Assembly (NCBI GenBank): GCA_900543365.1
Contig: UQRG01000031.1
Span: forward strand, 1-13,426
Source of the DNA: an uncultured Eubacterium sp.
GTDB taxonomy: Bacteria; Bacillota; Clostridia; Lachnospirales; CAG-274
Length of the DNA stretch: 13,426 nucleotides
Direction: 5' to 3'
Below, in pieces: positions 1 through 5,729 of the stretch. Numbering within the stretch: the stretch's first letter is position 1; each line of letters starts with the position of its first letter. The position numbers were made by a program, and so were the translations under genes. The notes beneath the pieces are model-generated. The model searched no databases, was not told where the DNA came from, and saw only the letters and a list, made by a program, of their open reading frames with translations.

Positions 1-652
1 AACTCATACTATATTCCTTATAAAACATAACTTGTTTTTCGCCAATTTTAATTATATTTTTAGCATTAAACAAGAAAGAAAGTAAAATAAGCACAAATAT
101 AGCTATAACAGCAATAATTGAAGTCTTATTTTGCTTAACAAATCTTTTTAACTGCTTTTTAGTAGGTTTCATAGCCTTAAGCTTTTTAATATTAGAGGCT
201 TTTTTAGGTGGTTTTATTTTTTTCTTTTTAACTTTTTTAGGTTTTTGTTCCTTGTTGTCATTTTTTTCTTCAGAATTTTTAACCTCTGTTTTTTCTTTAG
301 TATCAATCTTATTTTTAGGTCTCTTTTTATTTAGATTTTTACTTTCAGACTTTTTTCCATCTATAACCTTTAATTGTGGCTTATTTTCATTATTTTTATG
401 TTCTTCATCTTTAGTCAAATTAGTTTCTGTAGTTTCAACAACTTTCTCTTCATTAATATTCTTATCTTTTATTTGTGGCTTTTCATCCTGATTTTTATTT
501 TGTAGCTTTACAACTTTAGACACTTTTTTATCAGAACCCTCAAACTTAATTGTAGACGAAGTTTTAGCTGAACCTTCAAATTTTACTTCTGTAGAATTTT
601 TTTCTGTATTTACATTTTTGTCATTAGTATTTTTATCATCGTTTTTGTCCAT
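1..652 (-). CDS. Single-pass membrane protein with long charged cytoplasmic tail (3' end outside window)
   Basis: I do not recognise this gene with confidence. Reading from the ATG at 652-650, the frame stays open for 217 codons to the window edge, so the C-terminus is missing. The start is preceded by GGAGGT (662-657). Residues 1-175 are highly charged, low-complexity and rich in Lys, Glu and Asn, with two copies of (V/I)KFEGS(A/D)K at 23-30 and 35-42 and a very basic stretch at 138-176. A single hydrophobic helix follows at about 178-196 (SIIAVIAIFVLILLSFLF), giving a predicted cytoplasmic-tail-in topology. The first extracytoplasmic residues (IIKIGEKQVMFYKEY) faintly resemble the start of SurA/PrsA-type foldase domains in Clostridia. 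FtsQ/DivIB is another single-pass protein with a charged tail, but no POTRA start is visible. The gene is divergent from murA. The reading frame is secure; the function is not. Confidence 0.75.
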   Translation of the reverse strand, partial: MDKNDDKNTNDKNVNTEKNSTEVKFEGSAKTSSTIKFEGSDKKVSKVVKLQNKNQDEKPQIKDKNINEEKVVETTETNLTKDEEHKNNENKPQLKVIDGKKSESKNLNKKRPKNKIDTKEKTEVKNSEEKNDNKEQKPKKVKKKKIKPPKKASNIKKLKAMKPTKKQLKRFVKQNKTSIIAVIAIFVLILLSFLFNAKNIIKIGEKQVMFYKEYSMS

Positions 653-687
653 AATGACCTCCAAGTCCAGACATATTTATATATATG

Positions 688-716
688 ATTATACCCTTTT
701 TTAAAGGATATGTAAA
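688..716 (-). promoter_or_regulatory. Promoter of the minus-strand membrane protein gene
   Basis: On the minus strand, TTTACA (716-711) and TATAAT (693-688) are separated by exactly 17 bases. They lie about 36 bases upstream of the start codon at 652, directly before its ribosome site. This is a near-consensus sigma-70 promoter. Confidence 0.65.
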
Positions 717-763
717 CCTTTTTATTATTAATAATATATAAAAATAACTATGTACCCCTTATT

Positions 764-769
764 TATAAT
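764..769 (+). promoter_or_regulatory. murA: Possible -10 box for murA
   Basis: A TATAAT hexamer lies 57 bases upstream of the murA start, in the right orientation. No convincing -35 hexamer sits 16-18 bases before it (the sequence there is AAAATA-like), so this is only a candidate. Confidence 0.3.
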
Positions 770-825
770 CTGTCACAAAATTTTCAAGACAACATACACT
801 ACAATATGAGTAGGGAGTGTGAATT

Positions 826-2079
826 ATGGGTTGCTACATTGTAAAAGGAGGCAACAGACTAAGTGGTGAAGTAAACATAAGTGGAAGCAAAAATGCTGTA
901 TTACCAATATTAGCAGGAGCTACAGTTCAAAAAGAAACGACAATAACCAACATACCTTTTTTATCTGATGTGGCAAATACCCTGGAAATTATGGATAAAC
1001 TTGGAGTTAAAATTAAAGCAGAAGGCAATACAATATCAACATCTGCAAATATTAATTCTACTGTAATTGACAAAGAACTTAGCAGCAGAATGAGGTCTTC
1101 AATATTATTTTTAGGTGCATTGTTAGGTAAATATGGTGAATGTACCATATATCAACCAGGTGGCTGTCAATTAGGCAAAAGGCCTATTGACCTCCATATA
1201 TGGGCAATGAAACAAATGGGGGCTAATATATGTTATGACAATGATAAAATAATATGCAAAGGCAGACTTAAAGGAACAGAGTTAACATTGCCAACTATAT
1301 CTGTAGGTGTTACAGAAAACATTATATTGGCTGCAATAAATGCAAGAGGCACTACAATAATAAATAACTATGCAAAAGAGCCTGAAATTGATGATTTAAT
1401 TAAATATTTAAATGGTTGTGGACACAACATAAAAAAAGAAAAAAATGTCATAATAATAGAAGAAAGTAATAAAGAAAAATATAATAATTATAGTGTAATG
1501 AGTGACAGAATAGAAGCTGGCACTTTTATGGCTATGGCATCTGTAACTGGTGGCGAAAATTTTTTAAAAAATATTGAGCCTAACAATATGTGGAATATTA
1601 TATCTACTTTTAAAAAAATAGGTTGTATAATAAAAACAGAAAATAACAGTATATATATTGATGCTCCGGAAAAACTATATTCAATACCTCAAATAACAAC
1701 AAAACCTTATCCTGGATTTCCTACAGATATGCAACCACAAATTACAACTGTATTATGTAAAGCTAAGGGAACATCAAGAATAAAGGAAACTTTATTTTCT
1801 GCAAGAAATAAGCACATACCAGAATTAAATAAAATGGGTGCTGACATTACAATGTTAAATGACAGCTTTTTTGAAATAAAAGGGGATAAAAGTCTAATAG
1901 GAAATGAGGTATTTGCCAAAGATTTAAGAGGTGGAGCAGGACTTATAATTGCCGGTCTGGGTGCTGACGGTGAAAGCAAAATATGGGGCAGTGAATATGT
2001 TGAAAGAGGCTATGAAGGCATTTGTAGTAAAATTGAATTAATAGGAGGCGAAATTTTTAAAGTAATTGACAATAAGTAA
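826..2079 (+). CDS. murA: UDP-N-acetylglucosamine 1-carboxyvinyltransferase (MurA)
   Basis: MurA transfers enolpyruvate from phosphoenolpyruvate to UDP-GlcNAc, the first committed step of peptidoglycan synthesis, in the cytoplasm. The 417-residue protein has the usual MurA length and starts with the family's N-terminal pattern: GGNRLSGEV, then GSKNA with the substrate-binding Lys22-Asn23 pair. The catalytic loop reads PGGCQLGKRPIDLHI with the active-site cysteine at residue 114 (Cys115 in E. coli), the residue alkylated by fosfomycin. A DMQPQ motif and a C-terminal YVERGYE also match the family. The ATG at 826 is preceded by GGGAG (813-817) at 8-base spacing. Codon use is strongly AT-biased (ATA, TTA, AAT), unlike the pfl genes downstream. 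Many Firmicutes carry two MurA paralogues; which one this is cannot be told from the window alone. The gene appears monocistronic. Confidence 0.95.
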   Translation: MGCYIVKGGNRLSGEVNISGSKNAVLPILAGATVQKETTITNIPFLSDVANTLEIMDKLGVKIKAEGNTISTSANINSTVIDKELSSRMRSSILFLGALLGKYGECTIYQPGGCQLGKRPIDLHIWAMKQMGANICYDNDKIICKGRLKGTELTLPTISVGVTENIILAAINARGTTIINNYAKEPEIDDLIKYLNGCGHNIKKEKNVIIIEESNKEKYNNYSVMSDRIEAGTFMAMASVTGGENFLKNIEPNNMWNIISTFKKIGCIIKTENNSIYIDAPEKLYSIPQITTKPYPGFPTDMQPQITTVLCKAKGTSRIKETLFSARNKHIPELNKMGADITMLNDSFFEIKGDKSLIGNEVFAKDLRGGAGLIIAGLGADGESKIWGSEYVERGYEGICSKIELIGGEIFKVIDNK

Positions 2080-2130
2080 TATCTATGATTTATTAATAAA
2101 AAATAATCAATAGGTAAATTTACCTTTTAA

Positions 2131-2160
2131 TTATCACCTATTAACTATTAATGCTATAAT
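2131..2160 (+). promoter_or_regulatory. Possible distal promoter of the pfl operon (extended -10)
   Basis: TTATCA (2131-2136) lies 18 bases before TATAAT (2155-2160), which carries an extended -10 TG at 2152-2153. Transcripts from here would have a leader of about 200 bases before the pfl body gene, spanning the palindromes at 2213-2226 and 2301-2330. The -35 match is imperfect. Confidence 0.4.
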
Positions 2161-2212
2161 ATATTTAAAAGACCCACTTAAAAAAATTAATTTCCGAGGT
2201 TTTTACTCTGCG

Positions 2213-2226
2213 TTAGCTTAAGCTAA
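2213..2226. repeat. Perfect 14-bp palindrome upstream of the pfl promoter
   Basis: TTAGCTTAAGCTAA is perfectly self-complementary and is centred about 50 bases upstream of the pfl -35 box. It could be an operator or activator site, or a hairpin in the leader from the distal promoter. A second, pure-AT palindrome (AATAATAATTATTATT) lies at 2235-2250. No regulator is identified. Confidence 0.4.
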
Positions 2227-2269
2227 TTGCTTTAAATAATAATTATTATTAATTATTTTCTTTTTTGTA

Positions 2270-2287
2270 TTGACACAATATTAACAA
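2270..2287. promoter_or_regulatory. Rex-like redox operator overlapping the pfl -35 box
   Basis: The 18-base stretch TTGACACAATATTAACAA follows the Rex layout TTGTTAA-N4-TTAACAA. The right half TTAACAA (2281-2287) is perfect and the left half matches at four of seven positions. It covers the -35 hexamer and part of the spacer, so a bound repressor would block RNA polymerase. Rex senses NADH/NAD+ and controls fermentation genes in Firmicutes. That Rex acts here is inference from the motif. Confidence 0.4.
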
Positions 2288-2299
2288 ATGTGCTATTAT
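2270..2299 (+). promoter_or_regulatory. Main promoter of the pfl operon
   Basis: A consensus TTGACA (2270-2275) is followed after 18 bases by TATTAT (2294-2299), with an extended -10 TG at 2291-2292. The predicted start is near 2306, giving a leader of about 68 bases to the ATG at 2374, which has a strong GGAGG ribosome site at 2362-2366. The consensus boxes fit a highly expressed fermentation gene. Confidence 0.75.
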
Positions 2300-2300
2300 G

Positions 2301-2330
2301 TTGCTGTCGGATATAATAATTCGACAGCAA
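2301..2330. promoter_or_regulatory. Inverted repeat at the pfl transcription start
   Basis: TTGCTGTCG (2301-2309) is repeated in perfect inverse as CGACAGCAA (2322-2330). With one G·T pair the arms extend to 12 bases around a 6-base AT centre. It begins two bases after the -10 box and spans the predicted start point, so it looks like a repressor operator. In longer transcripts from the distal promoter it would also form a 5' stem-loop. Confidence 0.5.
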
Positions 2331-2373
2331 ATTTATTAGTTTATTTTTTAACTAAAACTATGGAGGGAAAAAA

Positions 2374-4419
2374 ATGAATCAGGAATGGAACGGCTTTGTC
2401 AATGGTGTTTGGCAAAGAGAAATCAATGTAAGAGATTTTATTCAAAAAAACTACACACCTTATGACGGAGATGACAGCTTCCTTGCAGGTCCTACAGAAG
2501 CAACTAAGGAACTTTGGAGTCAAGTTATGGATCTTTCTAAGAAAGAACTTGAAGCCGGTGGTGTATTAGATATGGATACTAAGATTATATCTACTATTAC
2601 CTCTCACGGTGCTGGTTACCTTAATAAAGATAAAGAAACTATTGTTGGTTTCCAGACAGACAAGCCTTTTAAGAGATCTTTACAGCCTTATGGTGGTATA
2701 AGAATGGCAGTTAAAGCGTGTCAGGACAATGGTTACGAAGTTGACCCAGAAGTTGTTGAATTCTTTACTACTCACAGAAAGACACACAATGCTGGTGTAT
2801 TTGATGCTTACACTCCAGAAATGAGAGCTTGTAGAACAGCTCATATTATTACTGGTCTTCCTGATGCTTACGGCAGAGGTCGTATTGTAGGTGACTACAG
2901 AAGAGTAGCCCTCTACGGTGTAGCAAAACTTATTGAGGATAAGGAAAACGAAAAACTTTGTTGCCGTCAGACAATGACAGAAGATGTTATTAGAAATAGA
3001 GAAGAAATTTCTGAGCAGATTAGAGCATTAAAGGAATTAATTAAACTTGGCGAAATATATGGCTTTGATATTTCAAGACCTGCTGCTAATGTTCAGGAAG
3101 CTATCCAATGGACATACTTTGCTTACCTTGCAGCTGTTAAGGAGCAGAATGGTGCAGCAATGAGTTTAGGTAGAACTTCTACATTCATTGATATTTATGC
3201 AGAAAGAGATTTAAAGAACGGTACATTTACTGAAGAGCAGATTCAGGAATTTATCGACCACTTTATTATGAAGTTAAGACTTGTTAAGTTTGCAAGAACT
3301 CCTGAGTACAATGCTTTATTCTCAGGTGACCCTACTTGGGTAACAGAGTCTATTGGTGGTGTTGGTATTGATGGTCGTCATATGGTAACAAAGATGAGCT
3401 TTAGATACCTTCATACTTTACAGAACTTAGGTACTGCTCCTGAACCTAACTTAACAGTTCTTTGGTCTACAAGACTTCCAATGAACTTCAAGAAGTTCTG
3501 TGCTAAGACTTCTATTGAGTCATCATCTATTCAGTACGAAAACGATGACTTAATGAGAGTATATCACGGTGATGATTACACAATTGCTTGTTGTGTATCT
3601 TCAATGAGAATTGGTAAGGAAATGCAGTTCTTCGGTGCTAGAGCTAACCTTGCTAAGTGTTTACTTTACGCTATTAACGGTGGTGTTGATGAAATTTCTA
3701 AAAAGCAGGTTGGTCCTAAGTTTAGACCAATTACATCTGAATACCTTAACTATGACGAAGTTATGGATAAATACAAAGATATGATGAAGTGGCTTGCTGG
3801 TGTATATGTAAATGCACTTAATATTATTCACTATATGCACGACAAGTATTCTTATGAAAGATTACAGATGGCATTACACGACAAAAACATTACTCGTTGG
3901 TTTGCAACAGGTATTGCTGGTCTTTCAGTAGTAGCTGATTCACTTTCAGCTATTAAGTATGCTAAGGTTAAGACTGTTAGAGATGCTGATGGTATTGTTA
4001 CAGATTACGAAGTTGAGGGTGATTTCCCTAAGTATGGTAACGATGATGACAGAGTTGATGATATTGCAAGAGATTTAGTTCATACATTCTTACAGTATGT
4101 TAAGATGAACCATACTTATAGAGATGGTGTTCCTACAACTTCTGTACTTACTATTACTTCTAATGTTGTATATGGTAAGAATACAGGTTCTACTCCAGAC
4201 GGTAGAAAGGCTGGTCAGCCATTTGCCCCAGGTGCTAACCCAATGCATCACAGAGATTCTCACGGTGCAGTAGCTTCTCTTGCTTCTGTTGCTAAGATTC
4301 CATTTAAGGATGCTCAAGATGGTATTTCTGATACATTCTCAATTATTCCTGGTGCTTTAGGTAAGGATGACCAAATTTTCCATGGTGATATTGAAGTTGA
4401 CCTTAACTTAGACAAATAA
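2374..4419 (+). CDS. pflB: Pyruvate formate-lyase catalytic body lacking its glycyl-radical domain
   Basis: PFL converts pyruvate and CoA to acetyl-CoA and formate in the anaerobic cytoplasm. This 681-residue chain matches PflB along its whole length, including the catalytic pair Cys406-Cys407 in IACCVSSMRIGKEMQFFGAR (Cys418-Cys419 in E. coli), LNIIHYMHDKYSYE, TSNVVYGKNTG-TPDGR and the late motif DGISDTFSIIPGALGKDD. It then ends after 16 more residues (TAA at 4417-4419), exactly where intact PFL would enter the linker and glycyl-radical domain. No RVSGYA loop is present, so the chain cannot act alone. The missing domain is encoded at 4666-4905, and the two lengths sum to 760, equal to E. coli PflB. 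Codon use is visibly more optimised than in neighbouring genes, implying high expression. It begins with a strong GGAGG site and heads an operon with the two small genes that follow. Confidence 0.95.
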   Translation: MNQEWNGFVNGVWQREINVRDFIQKNYTPYDGDDSFLAGPTEATKELWSQVMDLSKKELEAGGVLDMDTKIISTITSHGAGYLNKDKETIVGFQTDKPFKRSLQPYGGIRMAVKACQDNGYEVDPEVVEFFTTHRKTHNAGVFDAYTPEMRACRTAHIITGLPDAYGRGRIVGDYRRVALYGVAKLIEDKENEKLCCRQTMTEDVIRNREEISEQIRALKELIKLGEIYGFDISRPAANVQEAIQWTYFAYLAAVKEQNGAAMSLGRTSTFIDIYAERDLKNGTFTEEQIQEFIDHFIMKLRLVKFARTPEYNALFSGDPTWVTESIGGVGIDGRHMVTKMSFRYLHTLQNLGTAPEPNLTVLWSTRLPMNFKKFCAKTSIESSSIQYENDDLMRVYHGDDYTIACCVSSMRIGKEMQFFGARANLAKCLLYAINGGVDEISKKQVGPKFRPITSEYLNYDEVMDKYKDMMKWLAGVYVNALNIIHYMHDKYSYERLQMALHDKNITRWFATGIAGLSVVADSLSAIKYAKVKTVRDADGIVTDYEVEGDFPKYGNDDDRVDDIARDLVHTFLQYVKMNHTYRDGVPTTSVLTITSNVVYGKNTGSTPDGRKAGQPFAPGANPMHHRDSHGAVASLASVAKIPFKDAQDGISDTFSIIPGALGKDDQIFHGDIEVDLNLDK

Positions 4420-4433
4420 GAAAGAGTGATAAT

Positions 4434-4646
4434 ATGAGTCAGTCTAAAATTGATGAAATAGTTAATATGATTGACAGCTTTATGGCAAATAATGGCGGTC
4501 ACCTTAATGTATCTGTTGACGAAACAGGTAAAGTTGAGGCTGACAGCGTAGAAGTAGATAAGACAGTTTCCCTTGATTGTGCTAAGGGAAACTTGGCTTG
4601 CCAAGTTCCTACTCTCTTTGAGGGTATGGATAGAACAGACGATTAA
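4434..4646 (+). CDS. Small protein resembling the front part of the PFL radical domain, without the glycine loop
   Basis: This 70-residue protein matches no family I can name. Its N-terminus (IDEIVNMID, then NNGGHLNVSV) aligns with the N-terminus of the radical subunit encoded next (IDNLVNLID, then KGGHHLNVNV): a helix followed by a GGH-LNV-V strand. After residue 29 the resemblance ends. There is no PEKYPQLTVRVSGYAV segment, but an acidic tail with Cys49 and Cys56 (LDCAKGNLACQ) ending in MDRTDD. It lies 14 bases after the PFL body and 19 bases before the radical subunit, so it is co-transcribed with both. Its ribosome site (AAGAGTGAT, 4422-4430) is weaker than that of its neighbour, suggesting lower output. 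It may occupy the same groove on the PFL body as placeholder, assembly factor or inhibitor, or be a decayed duplicate. Its intact frame and own ribosome site argue that it is expressed. Function is inferred only. Confidence 0.8.
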   Translation: MSQSKIDEIVNMIDSFMANNGGHLNVSVDETGKVEADSVEVDKTVSLDCAKGNLACQVPTLFEGMDRTDD

Positions 4647-4651
4647 TATAT

Positions 4652-4657
4652 AGGAGG
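4652..4657 (+). promoter_or_regulatory. Strong ribosome site of the radical subunit
   Basis: AGGAGG lies 8 bases before the ATG at 4666, a consensus match. It shows that the radical domain is translated as an independent protein rather than by readthrough or frameshift. It is stronger than the site of the preceding 70-residue gene. Confidence 0.8.
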
Positions 4658-4665
4658 AATTTATT

Positions 4666-4905
4666 ATGACTAACGAACAGCAGATTGATAACTTAGTTAA
4701 TCTTATTGATGGATATGCAGAAAAAGGTGGTCATCACTTAAATGTAAATGTATTTACTAAGGAAACTTTACTTGATGCTCAGGCTCATCCTGAAAAGTAT
4801 CCTCAGCTTACTGTTAGAGTTTCAGGCTATGCTGTAAACTTTAATAAACTTACTAAGGAACAGCAGGACGAAGTTATTTCAAGAACTTTCCACGATAAGT
4901 TTTAA
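4666..4905 (+). CDS. Stand-alone glycyl-radical subunit of split pyruvate formate-lyase
   Basis: This 79-residue protein is the C-terminal domain of PFL encoded on its own. It carries the family sequence LNVNV, then HPEKYPQLTVRVSGYAV, then LTKEQQDEVISRTFH at the C-terminus. The radical-bearing glycine is Gly54 (Gly734 in E. coli PflB), 25 residues from the end. It starts where E. coli PflB continues after NALGKDD, so with the 681-residue body it rebuilds a full PFL with no missing or duplicated core. It is shorter than YfiD/GrcA (about 127 residues), which has an extra N-terminal region and acts as a repair part for a complete PFL. Here the body has no radical domain of its own, so this subunit should be required for activity. 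PflA, encoded just downstream, is the expected activase. It is the last gene before the operon terminator. Confidence 0.93.
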   Translation: MTNEQQIDNLVNLIDGYAEKGGHHLNVNVFTKETLLDAQAHPEKYPQLTVRVSGYAVNFNKLTKEQQDEVISRTFHDKF

Positions 4906-4917
4906 TTAAATATATTT

Positions 4918-4945
4918 AAAGGCGGTTGAATAACCGCCTTTTTTT
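4918..4945 (+). terminator. Intrinsic terminator of the split pfl operon
   Basis: AAAGGCGGTT pairs perfectly with AACCGCCTTT around a GAAT loop (10-bp stem), followed by a run of T (4939-4945). It lies 12 bases after the radical subunit's stop and separates the abundant PFL subunits from the activase gene. Confidence 0.9.
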
Positions 4946-4954
4946 AGATATAAT
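4926..4954 (+). promoter_or_regulatory. pflA: Promoter of pflA nested within the upstream terminator
   Basis: TTGAAT (4926-4931) is followed by exactly 17 bases and TATAAT (4949-4954). The -35 hexamer lies in the loop region of the pfl terminator. A second TATAAT overlaps at 4954-4959. The start would be near 4961, leaving a short leader to the ATG at 4990. Confidence 0.6.
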
Positions 4955-4989
4955 ATAATCAATGTAGTTATATGATTGGAGATGACACA

Positions 4990-5727
4990 ATGAAAGGACA
5001 AATACATTCCATAGAAAGTTTTGGCAGTGTAGACGGCCCAGGTATAAGATTTGTAGTATTTTTTAAAGGCTGTCCTATGAGGTGCAAGTATTGTCACAAT
5101 CCTGATACTTGGGAAATGACTGGAGGTCAGGAAATGACAGTTGACGAAATAATAGCTGGCTACAACAGAAATAAGTCATTTTATAAAAATGGAGGTATTA
5201 CTGCTACTGGTGGCGAACCTTTAATGCAAATAGACTTTGTAACAGAATTGTTTAAAAAATGTCACGAAGAGGGCATACACACTTGCCTTGATACATCAGG
5301 CATAACATTTACACCAAACAACACAGCCAAATTCGACCAACTTATTAAGTACACAGACCTTGTTATGCTTGATATAAAACACATTGACCCAGAAAAACAC
5401 ATTGAATTAACAGAACAAAAAAATGATAATATACTTGCCTTTGCTAAGTATCTTGACAAAAATAATATACCAATGTGGATAAGGCATGTAGTTGTACCAA
5501 CAATAACTGATAATGAAAAATACCTTTTTGAATTAGGAGAATTTATCGGTTCTCTCAAAAATGTTAAAGCTCTTGATGTTTTACCTTATCATACAATGGG
5601 TGCTAAAAAATATGAAAGCCTTGGTATGAAATATCCTCTTGAGGGAATTGAGCCAATGGACAAAGATAAGGCTATTGAATGCAAGAAGATAATAATTAAA
5701 GGTTTTAAAAAAATTAGGAATATATAA
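4990..5727 (+). CDS. pflA: Pyruvate formate-lyase activating enzyme (radical SAM)
   Basis: PflA uses a [4Fe-4S] cluster and S-adenosylmethionine to abstract hydrogen from the PFL radical glycine. The cluster motif CX3CX2C is at Cys28, Cys32 and Cys35 (GCPMRCKYCHNPDTW), close to Cys29/33/36 of E. coli PflA. The SAM-binding TGGEP follows at 73-77, where many homologues have SGGEP. The N-terminal GSVDGPGIRFVVF is also typical. I chose the ATG at 4990 (245 residues; E. coli has 246) over an in-frame ATG at 4972 because GGAG at 4978-4981 is correctly spaced for it and the homologous start MKGQIHSIESFG begins there. It has its own nested promoter and also catches any readthrough of the terminator. 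Its natural substrate here should be Gly54 of the separate radical subunit. rsmG starts two bases after its stop. Confidence 0.95.
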   Translation: MKGQIHSIESFGSVDGPGIRFVVFFKGCPMRCKYCHNPDTWEMTGGQEMTVDEIIAGYNRNKSFYKNGGITATGGEPLMQIDFVTELFKKCHEEGIHTCLDTSGITFTPNNTAKFDQLIKYTDLVMLDIKHIDPEKHIELTEQKNDNILAFAKYLDKNNIPMWIRHVVVPTITDNEKYLFELGEFIGSLKNVKALDVLPYHTMGAKKYESLGMKYPLEGIEPMDKDKAIECKKIIIKGFKKIRNI

Positions 5728-5729
5728 TA

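Noticed and set aside
252..491. A plus-strand open frame of 79 codons opposite the first gene
   Set aside because: It is the complement of a Lys/Glu-rich coding region, giving a false Phe/Leu/Ser-rich protein. The minus-strand frame has a good promoter and ribosome site.
2109..2142. Inverted repeats AATAGGT/ACCTATT and GGTAAATTTACC after murA as a terminator
   Set aside because: The arms are short, the outer pair has a 20-base loop, and there is no T-run after the outer stem. I see no clear murA terminator.
4420..4665. The PFL split as a sequencing error or programmed frameshift
   Set aside because: The radical subunit is in the same frame as the body, but a stop codon, a complete 70-codon gene in another frame and a strong ribosome site lie between them. 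A single error or a slippage event would not join them.
4972..4989. Upstream ATG as the pflA start
   Set aside because: The ribosome site GGAG (4978-4981) lies inside that extension and serves the ATG at 4990, and the homologous protein start matches 4990.
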